20,563 nt of DNA from Azolla pinnata (Eukaryota > Streptophyta > Polypodiopsida > Salviniales > Salviniaceae), in NCBI GenBank assembly GCA_037176905.1, contig JBBBWG010011591.1, positions 1-20,563 of the forward strand. Reading direction: 5' to 3'. Within the stretch, counting starts at the first letter, position 1. Every line of letters begins with the position of its first letter. Positions 1 through 7,566 of the stretch are shown piece after piece. Below the pieces are notes generated by a model. The model made no database searches and was not told where the DNA came from. It saw only the letters and a list, made by a program, of their open reading frames with translations. Both the position numbers and the translations under genes were made by a program.

Positions 1-424
1 CCGCCGGCCGGCCGCTGAAGGCGGCGCCGTGCACCTGGAGGAACTGGCGCGCCGCCGCCGCCGTGCACGCCACCAGCGCCGGCGTGGAGGAGCCGAGCCA
101 GATTGCGAGCACGGGCGTGTGGTACCGCCACGACATCTCCGCCAGCCTCCGGTATGCTTGCGGGCCTGCTAGTAATGCCAGGTTCCCGATAACCGGCCAT
201 GGACGAGGACCCGGTGGGTAGCACGATGACATTGTCGCCGTCGACGACGACGACGATGGGCTAAGTCGCTTCTTCTTCTTCCTCCTCCTCCTCCTCCTCC
301 TCGACCACGAGCGCGTTGCCCATACCCACAACACGACTAGGACCATGGCGCCGACCATTCCCGCCAAGCCCATCTGTGGCACCGTTATGAGCTGTTGTGC
401 ATTGCCCCTCGACGCTGCTTCCAT
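1..424 (-). CDS. Cytochrome P450, A-type (71 clan-like), N-terminal part, runs off the left edge
   Basis: The minus strand is open from an ATG at 424 to base 1 (141 codons plus one base), with an in-frame TAA a few codons upstream of the ATG. The product has the layout of an ER-anchored plant P450: a hydrophobic segment at about residues 19-36 (MGLAGMVGAMVLVVLWVW), a strongly basic stretch at 42-53, a five-Ser run, then the proline-rich hinge PPGPRPWPVIGN at 70-81. Helix A follows (YRRLAEMSWRY), then the first beta strands (PVLAIWLGS, PALVAC) and helix B ending FSGRPA. These are family landmarks of heme-thiolate mono-oxygenases. The I helix, ExxR motif and heme-binding Cys lie outside the window, so substrate and subfamily cannot be told. 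Base composition is much more GC-rich than the PPR genes. The gene is divergent from PPR gene A. Confidence 0.87.
   Translation of the reverse strand, partial: MEAASRGNAQQLITVPQMGLAGMVGAMVLVVLWVWATRSWSRRRRRRRKKKKRLSPSSSSSTATMSSCYPPGPRPWPVIGNLALLAGPQAYRRLAEMSWRYHTPVLAIWLGSSTPALVACTAAAARQFLQVHGAAFSGRPA
262..303. repeat. (CTT)n(CCT)n microsatellite inside the P450 coding region
   Basis: A run of CTT then CCT triplets. Read on the minus strand in the P450 frame it encodes seven Arg followed by four Lys, directly after the membrane anchor. The neighbouring CGA/TCG triplets encode the Ser run. Confidence 0.8.
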
Positions 425-1121
425 CTTCCGGTCCCAAGGGTTTTCTTGTGGTTACGTACAAATGTTCCGTCCCCGCAGAGGCGAATCTGTCACGATGCAA
501 ATGGATTGGTTGCGGCTCCGGCTTCCATGTCGATCGGCTCTGGCTTCCGAGCTATATTTCTTTGGCTCTGCCCTCTGGACATCAGGCACCGCACCTATCC
601 ATCATCTTTGACATCCTTTCAGATCCCACTGCTTGCTTGCTCCCCTTCCTCGGTAGAGAAGGCTCTAGTACTGCTGATTAAACAAGGCGTATGATGCCAC
701 CCACGGATCGCAAGGCTGAGACGCATCAAAGTCCACAATGTAGAATAAATATTTCTAACTGAGAAGTAACAACATCCCAACCGAACGCATGGGTGTGAAC
801 ACTGCGAGAGCCTGCCTTTTTCCCTCGACAAAGTCATGAACGGGAGGATCGATGGTGTCACGGCAGCCCCTCCAAGATGTAACATTTACTCGGTCGGGCG
901 GCCAATGCAGTGGTTTTCGTCGCATGTTGTCGAGCTGATTCGAATGCCCACATTGTATTGCTTGATCATAACCGACCACCGGATCAAACATCGTAACTCG
1001 TCGGCGATCTACGTTACGAATCCGAATTCTTTTGTGTTGTTTTCGGAAATTTCAACAATTGTTTCTCAGTCCAGAAGATCATATGCTTAGATTGTGACCT
1101 TAAAAGCTTGAAGGTTTGGCT
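425..1121. promoter_or_regulatory. Divergent intergenic region between the P450 gene and PPR gene A
   Basis: About 700 bases holding the 5' flanks of two divergent genes. I see no protein similarity in its short open frames and no clear TATA box. GC content falls from the P450 side to the PPR side. The last in-frame stop before PPR gene A is TAA at 1101. Confidence 0.5.
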
Positions 1122-2825
1122 ATGGCACAGATGCAGCAGCAGAGGAAGTCAAAAAGAACCCTTCTTGTAGCACCCGACAAGGAAGATCTCATCGGCACAC
1201 TCAGAGTTTGTGCCCTGAAGAAGGACCTCCTTTCAGGTGTTGCAGTCCATGCTGCCGTTCTAAGGAAGGGCCTCATTCCAAAGAGCCCCTATGTCGCAAG
1301 TGCACTGATCAACATGTATGCCAAATGTGGCAACCTCACACAAGCCCACGAAATACTTGAGGAGGTGCCGTGCCGAGATGTCGTGATGTGGTCAGCAATG
1401 CTCAGTGGATATGCCCAACATGGAAAGATGCATGAGTCCTTCGTGTGCTTTGAAATCATGCGAATCGAGGGCATCCTTCCAGATGAGTTCATCCTCGCAT
1501 CGGTTCTGAAGGCATGTGCACATACCAAGGACGTAGAACAGGGTCAGAGAATTCACGATGAGATTGCGTGTCGAGCTTTACTGGTCGATAATGATGATGT
1601 TGTTCTCGGAAACGCTCTCCTAGACATGTACGGAAAATGTGGCCTCATTCTGGAAGCTGAGGATGTGCACAAAGAGCTTCCGTATCGAGATATGACATCT
1701 TGGAACTCGTTGATTTCTGGACATGTAGAAGTAAAGCAAGATCATCGAGCTTTGATTTGTTTCGACCATATGCAATGTCAAGGATTTTCTCCGGATATGA
1801 TCACCTTCACTTGCATCTTGAAGGCTTGTGGAGGCATTGGAGCTTTGGATAAGGGGAATCAAATTCATAACCAGATTGTGAGTACAGGGCGGTTCACGAA
1901 AGATATTGTACTGGGCACCTCCTTGGTGGACATGTATGCGAAATGTGGGGCTTTTACCATAGCTCATCAAATACTCAACGAGCTTCCCCAAAGGCCCACG
2001 GTGTTGTGGAATGCATTGATCGGGGGGTATACCCAACAAGGGCAATACCATGAAGCTTTGAAGTGTTTTGAACAGATGCAAAGTGAGTCTCTCAGTCCAG
2101 ACATCGTCACATTCATATGCATTTTCAAAGCCTGTGGTAGCGTTGGAGCCGTTGACAAAGGAAATCAGATTTATAAGGAGTTCAGGATTCAAGACCTTCT
2201 AGGAAAGGACGTTGCACTTGGAAATGCCCTGATCGATATGTATGCCAAATGTGGCATGCTTGCAAAAGCACATGAAGTTCTAGAGGAGCTTCCCGCTCAT
2301 GATGTAATTTCATGGAACTCATTGATTGCGGGTTATGGTGAACAAGGGAAAGGACTGAAAGCTCTTGATTGTTTTGAGCAAATGCAAGTGGGGGGTCTTT
2401 GTCCAGATGAAGGTACCTTGTGTGGTGTCTTAAGTGCATGCAGTCATTCAGGATTACTGGCTGAGGCGCAAGCTATTTTCTTTAATATAAACAAAATGTA
2501 TGGAATTATGCCAAACTTAGAGCACTATACTTGCATGGTTGTAATTTATGGATGTGCAGGACATTTCGACAAGGTAGTGTCATTGGTTGAGGCAATGCCT
2601 TGCTTTGATTATCACGCAATTTGGCTTGCACTATTAGGTGGGTGCGAAAAATGGGGAAACGTGAGGCTCGGGAGTTTAGCTTTTGATCAAGTTGTACAAC
2701 TAGATGATGTATATACTGCGGCTTACATGCTCATGGCCAATATTTTCACTAATGCTTGCTTGCATGCGGATGCTGCAAATGTTGTGAAATATATGATCAT
2801 TCGGGGAAATCAAGGGCATGGCTAA
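1122..2825 (+). CDS. PPR protein A, PLS class, E-type, intronless (567 aa)
   Basis: PLS-type pentatricopeptide-repeat protein; the family binds RNA in mitochondria or plastids and mostly specifies C-to-U editing sites. The ATG at 1122 (MAQMQQQ...) is the first in frame after TAA at 1101; a TTG two codons earlier is not a credible plant start. The array opens with an L motif (DLIGTLRVCALKKDLLSG) and has four S-P-L rounds, marked by INMYAKCG, LDMYGKCG, VDMYAKCG and IDMYAKCG, each followed by a WNxLI-type P motif ending in PD. It closes with L2, S2 (LEHYTCMVVIYGCAGHFDK) and E1/E2 motifs (IWLALLGGCEKWGNVRLG, AAYMLMANIF). There is no DYW deaminase, so editing would need a DYW protein in trans. The N-terminus is basic but only weakly like a targeting peptide. 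The C-terminus may be shortened by a frameshift near 2806-2825. Confidence 0.92.
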   Translation: MAQMQQQRKSKRTLLVAPDKEDLIGTLRVCALKKDLLSGVAVHAAVLRKGLIPKSPYVASALINMYAKCGNLTQAHEILEEVPCRDVVMWSAMLSGYAQHGKMHESFVCFEIMRIEGILPDEFILASVLKACAHTKDVEQGQRIHDEIACRALLVDNDDVVLGNALLDMYGKCGLILEAEDVHKELPYRDMTSWNSLISGHVEVKQDHRALICFDHMQCQGFSPDMITFTCILKACGGIGALDKGNQIHNQIVSTGRFTKDIVLGTSLVDMYAKCGAFTIAHQILNELPQRPTVLWNALIGGYTQQGQYHEALKCFEQMQSESLSPDIVTFICIFKACGSVGAVDKGNQIYKEFRIQDLLGKDVALGNALIDMYAKCGMLAKAHEVLEELPAHDVISWNSLIAGYGEQGKGLKALDCFEQMQVGGLCPDEGTLCGVLSACSHSGLLAEAQAIFFNINKMYGIMPNLEHYTCMVVIYGCAGHFDKVVSLVEAMPCFDYHAIWLALLGGCEKWGNVRLGSLAFDQVVQLDDVYTAAYMLMANIFTNACLHADAANVVKYMIIRGNQGHG

Positions 2826-3339
2826 TCTAGTGAAGAAAACCTCTTGCAGCATCAGGATTTTGCCTACCTCAAGTGGGGGCACAAATTGCCGGAGAAGCGC
2901 ATGCCGTGGAAGGGAGACGCTTAAGCCCCTTGAATTTTTGCAGTTCTCGAACTCCTTGCAGTAATACCCCAGAATCTCTGACTCATACTGCAAGCTTGCT
3001 TCCCAGGAATGAATATTTTTATCCTGGTTGCTAAACTGTCTTTCTGTACCAATGGACTTCTAAAAGTAACTGTCATACCCTCTTTAGGGTGCTGGCTGTA
3101 AGGTGGTGTTCTTGTAGCACCTCCTGTTCATTACTTGGCAGTAGGCTCCAGTCAGCTCAGGTTTTTATTCCTGAGAGAGGAGTTGTTCCTTCTGGCAGGA
3201 TTTGACAAAAATGAATTCTGCATGAAGGCTTATCCTAATCAATACTGATAAGTAGAACATCACATTTTTTGGATTTGGTGCCAGGAATTGTGTTTGCATA
3301 TATGCGGATGCGGACCAGTCAAATAGATGCTTGATGTTA

Positions 3340-3667
3340 ATAGGGATGGATAGTTACTCATCACTCACATGTTGATCTAGATGCAAAGCTATTTACTGTT
3401 AATAGGTACCAGGCTGAGGCAATCAAGTCAAACAAAGAAGTCATACCATGTCAACCGCAGAATCAACCCGAACCCAAGACCAATGTGGATAGATCATCTT
3501 GGCTGCATTCAGCAGTAAATTGTTCGGGGTACAATGAAATTATCTTGGAAATATGCCAAATGCTACAAGTGCTGCATTTGTGGATTATAAAGTGTGACCC
3601 CAACAGTAAAGTAATTACTGCTAGCAGCCATTTTACTGCTAGCAGATACTTGCAACAAACAATCTAG
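3340..3667 (+). other. Unassigned open stretch, possible exon or relic
   Basis: One plus-strand frame is open for about 108 codons between TAG near 3337 and TAG at 3665, without an early Met. The part from about 3408 reads YQAEAIKSNKEVIPCQPQNQ and follows an acceptor-like TTTACTGTTAATAG. I recognise no family. It could be an exon, a relic, or chance. Confidence 0.15.
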
Positions 3668-3794
3668 AAATGCAAATGGTGAGCGTCTAGACTGATCGAG
3701 ACAGTTGAAGGCTTTGCTGTTGCCCAGAATACTCTGCAATTAGAGCATTCCAAGAGAAATGACATCTCAGCTGAGAAGCTTACTTCTTGTGCTT

Positions 3795-4130
3795 CCTCTG
3801 AAAAGATGCAGACATATGATTCTTTCTCTTAAAGGTTTCTCCAAGCCTGAGTATCCATTGTGGCCATTCCATATCTTGCACGACCATTGCCGTTGTGCTT
3901 ATTAATTTTTGTTGTGAAAAATGAGTTCGCATTTTAATCTGTAAATCTCATTCACTCTCAGAGGCCATTGCGGCCTCAAAGAAGATGCAACTATATACTT
4001 CTTTCTCTTCAAGCTTTCTCGGCGTGTGCATCCATTCTTGCGTTTGTCCATAATTTCTCCACGAACACCTCTGCGATTCTCCATCATGGCCATTGGCGCT
4101 GTGCTTATTGATTTGTTGTTTTCTCACTCA
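3795..4130. repeat. Diverged tandem duplication, two copies of about 130-155 bp
   Basis: Copy 1 (about 3795-3925) and copy 2 (about 3974-4130) share, in the same order, AAGATGCA, a CTTCTTTCTCTT-like tract, TTTCTC, CCATT, a GGCCATT-type core and GTGCTTATT followed by TTTGTTG. The offset rises from 179 to about 206 bases, so copy 2 carries a net insertion of about 27 bases. Read by eye; exact ends are uncertain. Confidence 0.6.
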
Positions 4131-4236
4131 AATGTGTCCGAATATTTCTCAATCAACCTGCAATGATATCACGGTTGGAAGTTGAAGAACTGGGCAAATA
4201 ATGAGGGCTTTCAATCAATGCAAATACATACAGTAA

Positions 4237-6237
4237 TCACGGTTTCTCCATCATTCTTTCCATCTTGAAAGCAGCGTACTCCGGACTCATCATTTTGACC
4301 TTTTTTGCATCATCTTGCATGCCAGCACTGAGAAGGATGTCAGCGATGAGAGCATAAGCGATGGCTGAGTGATTATCGAGTTGCAATAGCTGGTCAAAAG
4401 CCAATAGCCCGAGTTTCAAATTTGCCCAAAATTTACAGGCATCCAACAGCGCGATCCAGCCTGCACTATTCGCACCGGATGGCATCACATTGATCACTGA
4501 CATTGCTTTGTCAAAGTAGCCGGCACACCCAAATGCTGTAACCATGCTAGTAAGGTGCTGCAATGTTGGAGTAAATTTCTGTTTCTTCGAGACATTTCTG
4601 AGAAAGGTATGCGCTTCGTCCAGCCTCCCTGAATGACAGCACGCCTCCAGAACACATTGGAATGTGATCTCATCTGGCACAAGGCCCTCATATTGCATGC
4701 AAACGAAGGAATTCAATGCCTCACGAGCTTTCATTTCTTGAGCGAATCCTGACATTAAAGCATTCCAGGAGACCACATTTCGAGCCGGGAGCTCATCGAG
4801 CACATGTTGTGCTTTTGTAAACATGCCACATTTAGCATACATATCAATCAATGAAGTACCAACCGCGGTATCCGTCGCTAGTAAGCCCTTACTCGTTATC
4901 TGTTCATGAATCAGTTTCCCCTTGTCTATTGCTCCTGAATTCCCGCATGCCTTCAACATGCAAATATAGGTGATTGAATCAGGGGCCAGGCCCTCAGCAT
5001 GCATCTGCTCGAAACAGTCGAATGCATCAGCATTTTGCCCTTGTTGGGCATATGCTCCAACGATTACATTCCAGGCAGGCGTGTGTCTAATTGCATGCTC
5101 CTCAAGAACTGCTCGTGCCTGTGCAAGAAAGCCACATTTCGCATACATATCCACCAATGCAGTAGTAAGAACGATGTTGTGCTCTAACAAGCCCCTACTA
5201 AGAATCTCACTATGAACTTGTTTCCCTTTGTTTATCTCTCCCATGTTTCCACAAGCATTCAGAATGCAGACGAAGGTGACTGGATTCGGGTAGTGGCCCT
5301 CACTCTGCATCTGGAGAAAACAATCCAATCCTTCTTGACCTCGGCCGTGTTGGGCATACCCAGCGATTAGTGTAGACCAAGAGACAACATTCCTCAAAGG
5401 AAGTTCTGCAAGAACTTGCCCTGCTTTTTGAAGCATACTAAGCTTCACATACATATCCACCAGAGCATTTCCGAGGATGAGATCATCAGCCAACAAGTCA
5501 AGCCTCACAATATGTTCATGAATATGCCTACCCTTGTCTATGGCACCTATGCTCCCACATGCCTTCAAGATAGAAGTTAGAACAATGGCATCTGGAGAGA
5601 GATTCTCGCTTTGCATCTCCTCGAAACAGCACAATGCTTCCTTGCCTTGTCCTTGCCTGACATACCCATTGATCAGAGCAGACCAGGAAATCACATCCCG
5701 GATATGAAGCTCTTTCAGTACTTGCTGTGCAAATGGAAGGTCGCCACATTTTGCATACATATCAACCAAGGCAGTGCCAAGGATTACATCATCTACTAAT
5801 AAACCACTTTCCAAAATCTCACCATGGATTTGTTTGCCCTTACATATTGCATTGGTTTTGCCACAAGCATTCAAGATGCTAGTATAGGTGATCCCAGTTG
5901 GAGATAAACCCTCATGTCTCATCCGATTGAGGCCATCGAAAGCTTCATAAACTTCTTCTTCTTCTTGAGAATAACCTGAAATGAGAGCATTCCAACAGAC
6001 TACCTTTCGGGTGGGAATCTCATCCAATACCTGTCGTGCTTTATCGAGCATGCCGAATTTGGCATACATATTGATTAAACTACTGGCTAGATAAGGACTC
6101 TTTGCAAGTAAGCTTCTGTTCATGATATCTTCGTGTAGTCTCATGGCCTTACAAATATCCTTCCTCTTAGTGCAAGCCTTGACTAAGGCCATGTAATCTT
6201 GTATAGTGTTTCCGGAATGTACCATCTCTTTGTCCAT
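4237..6237 (-). CDS. PPR protein B, PLS class, E-type, intronless (666 aa)
   Basis: Minus-strand frame from ATG at 6237 (MDKEMVHSGN), four codons after an in-frame TAG, to TGA at 4237. An opening L motif (DYMALVKACTKRKD) is followed by five S-P-L rounds marked by INMYAKFG, VDMYAKCG, VDMYVKLS, VDMYAKCG and IDMYAKCG. L2 (CVLEACCHSGRLDEA), S2 (LQHLTSMVTAFGCAGYFDK) and E1/E2 (WIALLDACKFWANLKLG, AIAYALIADILLSAGM) close it. It ends shortly after E2, with no DYW domain. Expected role: sequence-specific organellar RNA binding, probably editing; this is family knowledge. No transit peptide is evident before the first motif. The first P motif has an extra residue in an acidic run (EEEE), and the third S motif has lost the usual KCG. 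A fragment related to codons near 5640-5762 lies inverted about 190 bases upstream of the start. Confidence 0.93.
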   Translation of the reverse strand: MDKEMVHSGNTIQDYMALVKACTKRKDICKAMRLHEDIMNRSLLAKSPYLASSLINMYAKFGMLDKARQVLDEIPTRKVVCWNALISGYSQEEEEVYEAFDGLNRMRHEGLSPTGITYTSILNACGKTNAICKGKQIHGEILESGLLVDDVILGTALVDMYAKCGDLPFAQQVLKELHIRDVISWSALINGYVRQGQGKEALCCFEEMQSENLSPDAIVLTSILKACGSIGAIDKGRHIHEHIVRLDLLADDLILGNALVDMYVKLSMLQKAGQVLAELPLRNVVSWSTLIAGYAQHGRGQEGLDCFLQMQSEGHYPNPVTFVCILNACGNMGEINKGKQVHSEILSRGLLEHNIVLTTALVDMYAKCGFLAQARAVLEEHAIRHTPAWNVIVGAYAQQGQNADAFDCFEQMHAEGLAPDSITYICMLKACGNSGAIDKGKLIHEQITSKGLLATDTAVGTSLIDMYAKCGMFTKAQHVLDELPARNVVSWNALMSGFAQEMKAREALNSFVCMQYEGLVPDEITFQCVLEACCHSGRLDEAHTFLRNVSKKQKFTPTLQHLTSMVTAFGCAGYFDKAMSVINVMPSGANSAGWIALLDACKFWANLKLGLLAFDQLLQLDNHSAIAYALIADILLSAGMQDDAKKVKMMSPEYAAFKMERMMEKP

Positions 6238-6425
6238 TTCATCTCTCTATTGTTTTTGTACCCTCACAGAGCCATTCATCACCTGATAGAAGTGGTTGCA
6301 TCAAATCAAATCCAGAAACAGTGGGTTGATCATACCTGGTTAGGGAAGAGGCAAGACGAAGAGAGGAAGAAGCGAGCAGAGAACAATTGATAAGGGGAAA
6401 AAAAAAGGAACCCAAAAACAGTTGC

Positions 6426-6515
6426 TATGTATGCAAAATGTGGCGGCCTTCCATTTCCACAGCAAGTGCTGAAAGAGCTTCAATCTGATCAATGGGTACA
6501 TCAGACAAAGACAAG
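6426..6515 (+). pseudogene. PPR gene fragment derived from gene B, inverted and internally deleted
   Basis: The plus strand reads MYAKCGGLPFPQQVLKELQ, nearly identical to MYAKCGDLPFAQQVLKELH of protein B. At DNA level, 6426-6482 matches the reverse complement of about 5704-5762 with few changes. After a loss of about 26 bases the match resumes with TCTGATCAATGGGTA (6484-6498), corresponding to the next P motif of gene B. The frame is destroyed by the deletion and ends at a TGA about ten codons later. Confidence 0.85.
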
Positions 6516-6800
6516 AGTACTGAAAATGTGAACTAAGAATAAGATGATTTTTTTTGGAGAGGCATATGTGTTTTGATCATTGGAAAGATCTAGAAATTGG
6601 AGGAGCACACGAGTTTGGGCTCAAAATCACGGCTCTGAACTTACCGTCTCCCTCTGCAGTCTTCTTCTTTCTCCATCTTTCGCTCCCTCCCTCTCTCCCA
6701 TGCTTCCTGGTTCCGCTGTCAGAACGGATTCTTGTGGATTGATCATACCTTCAACCCAATCCCTTCCATGGAATTCTTCAGAAAAAGAGAAAAGGATTCG

Positions 6801-7157
6801 ATTCTTCAGAAAAAGAAAAAAAAAAGATCCGCAAGTCCGTGGTTGCTGACACTTCAAACCGAGTGAGCCAACGGATTACTTCCTAGAGCTATTCCTGCAC
6901 CACAAGCAAATGCAGAAATGCAAGTACAGATACAAGTGAACCTTGTAAGCATTTTGTGTGATTGACCTGTGTTTACTAGCTGCCAGTAATGATTTTGTTG
7001 CTGGCATACTCATGCATAAGGTTTCCTGGTATATGTAATCACAGCTAAATACCCATCTGTGACCTTACATTGACTGGTTACGGCTGGGAAGCTCACAATA
7101 TGAGTACAGATATCGGCTAAAAAATGATCAAGGGCCTCATGAGATGTCAAGGGCTAG
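6801..7157 (+). pseudogene. Copy of kinase exon 6 plus most of intron 6 (unprocessed gene fragment)
   Basis: The plus strand here matches the reverse complement of about 13303-13650 in the kinase gene at roughly 80% by eye. It starts near the intron 5 acceptor (CTTCAG then A-rich), covers exon 6 (shared GCAAATGCAGAAATGCAAGTA) and continues through intron 6 (shared GGCATACTCATGCATAAGG at about 7002-7021 and ACCCATCTGTGACCTTA). A two-base insertion at about 6880-6885 shifts the exon frame and makes an immediate TAG. Since intron sequence is included, it was copied through DNA rather than mRNA. It also carries a diverged copy (7109-7140) of the 32-bp element of intron 6. Confidence 0.88.
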
Positions 7158-7193
7158 GTACCCTATGTATGCTAATCATATCATTTCGTTGGG

Positions 7194-7290
7194 AACAATG
7201 TAAAGCATCCTGAGCTTGGTTATCACGGGCATAGCTCAAGGATAATGCATTCCAGGAGCTTGCATTTCCAACCGTGACATCTTTGCAGTT
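7194..7290 (-). pseudogene. PPR gene fragment matching the middle of gene C, inverted
   Basis: The reverse complement of 7194-7272 aligns without gaps to 9109-9187 of gene C with 74 of 79 bases identical (counted by hand). It reads VGNASSWNALSLSYARD against VGNAGSWNALILSYARD. The match stops abruptly at both ends. Just upstream in the fragment's reading direction the frame gives KDVTVGNA, which looks like the start of an S motif. No start codon or complete motif remains, so this is a gene scrap. Confidence 0.88.
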
Positions 7291-7566
7291 CGCTATGGTT
7301 GCATTGAACAAGATGAGGACACGATGCAATCATGCATGGCTTGTGGGTCATCACTCGTAACGTTGCAAAGGTATGTCCTTTCTTCCCTGTATCTACACTG
7401 CACTGTAGTAACGATCATTGTCGATACCAGAGCCCAAAGCATTTCATATGTCTCATCTGATTAGTCATCAGCCGTTTATGGGTTTTTCTCGATGGTTAGA
7501 TACAGTGGGTTTTGAGGCCTTTTCAGTTTCATGTTCATAAATGCAAAGAAAATGTGACCTAAGAGC

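Larger units (their letters stand above)
2826..4236. other. Convergent 3' flanks of PPR genes A and B
   Basis: About 1.4 kb of moderately AT-rich sequence between two converging genes. It contains an unassigned open stretch (about 3340-3667), a short direct repeat of TTACTGCTAGCAG at 3615-3627 and 3633-3645, and a diverged tandem duplication at about 3795-4130. I see no gene that I can name. Confidence 0.6.
6238..7566. other. Mosaic intergenic island between divergent PPR genes B and C
   Basis: Besides the promoters of two divergent genes, this 1.3-kb stretch contains three broken gene pieces, listed separately: a gene-B-like PPR piece (6426-6515, plus), a kinase exon with its intron (about 6801-7157, plus) and a gene-C-like PPR piece (7194-7290, minus). 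Pyrimidine-rich and A-rich low-complexity sequence fills about 6640-6835. I found no transposase and no clear terminal inverted repeats. Confidence 0.7.

Noticed and set aside
261..500. Minus-strand frame with a long Glu run ending in AT
   Set aside because: It is the shifted frame over the P450 5' coding region. The P450 frame explains the anchor, hinge and conserved N-terminal motifs across the same bases.
6238..7566. A complete transposable element carrying the gene fragments
   Set aside because: I could not find terminal inverted repeats, target-site duplications, a Helitron-type hairpin end or any transposase remnant, so only the fragments are reported.
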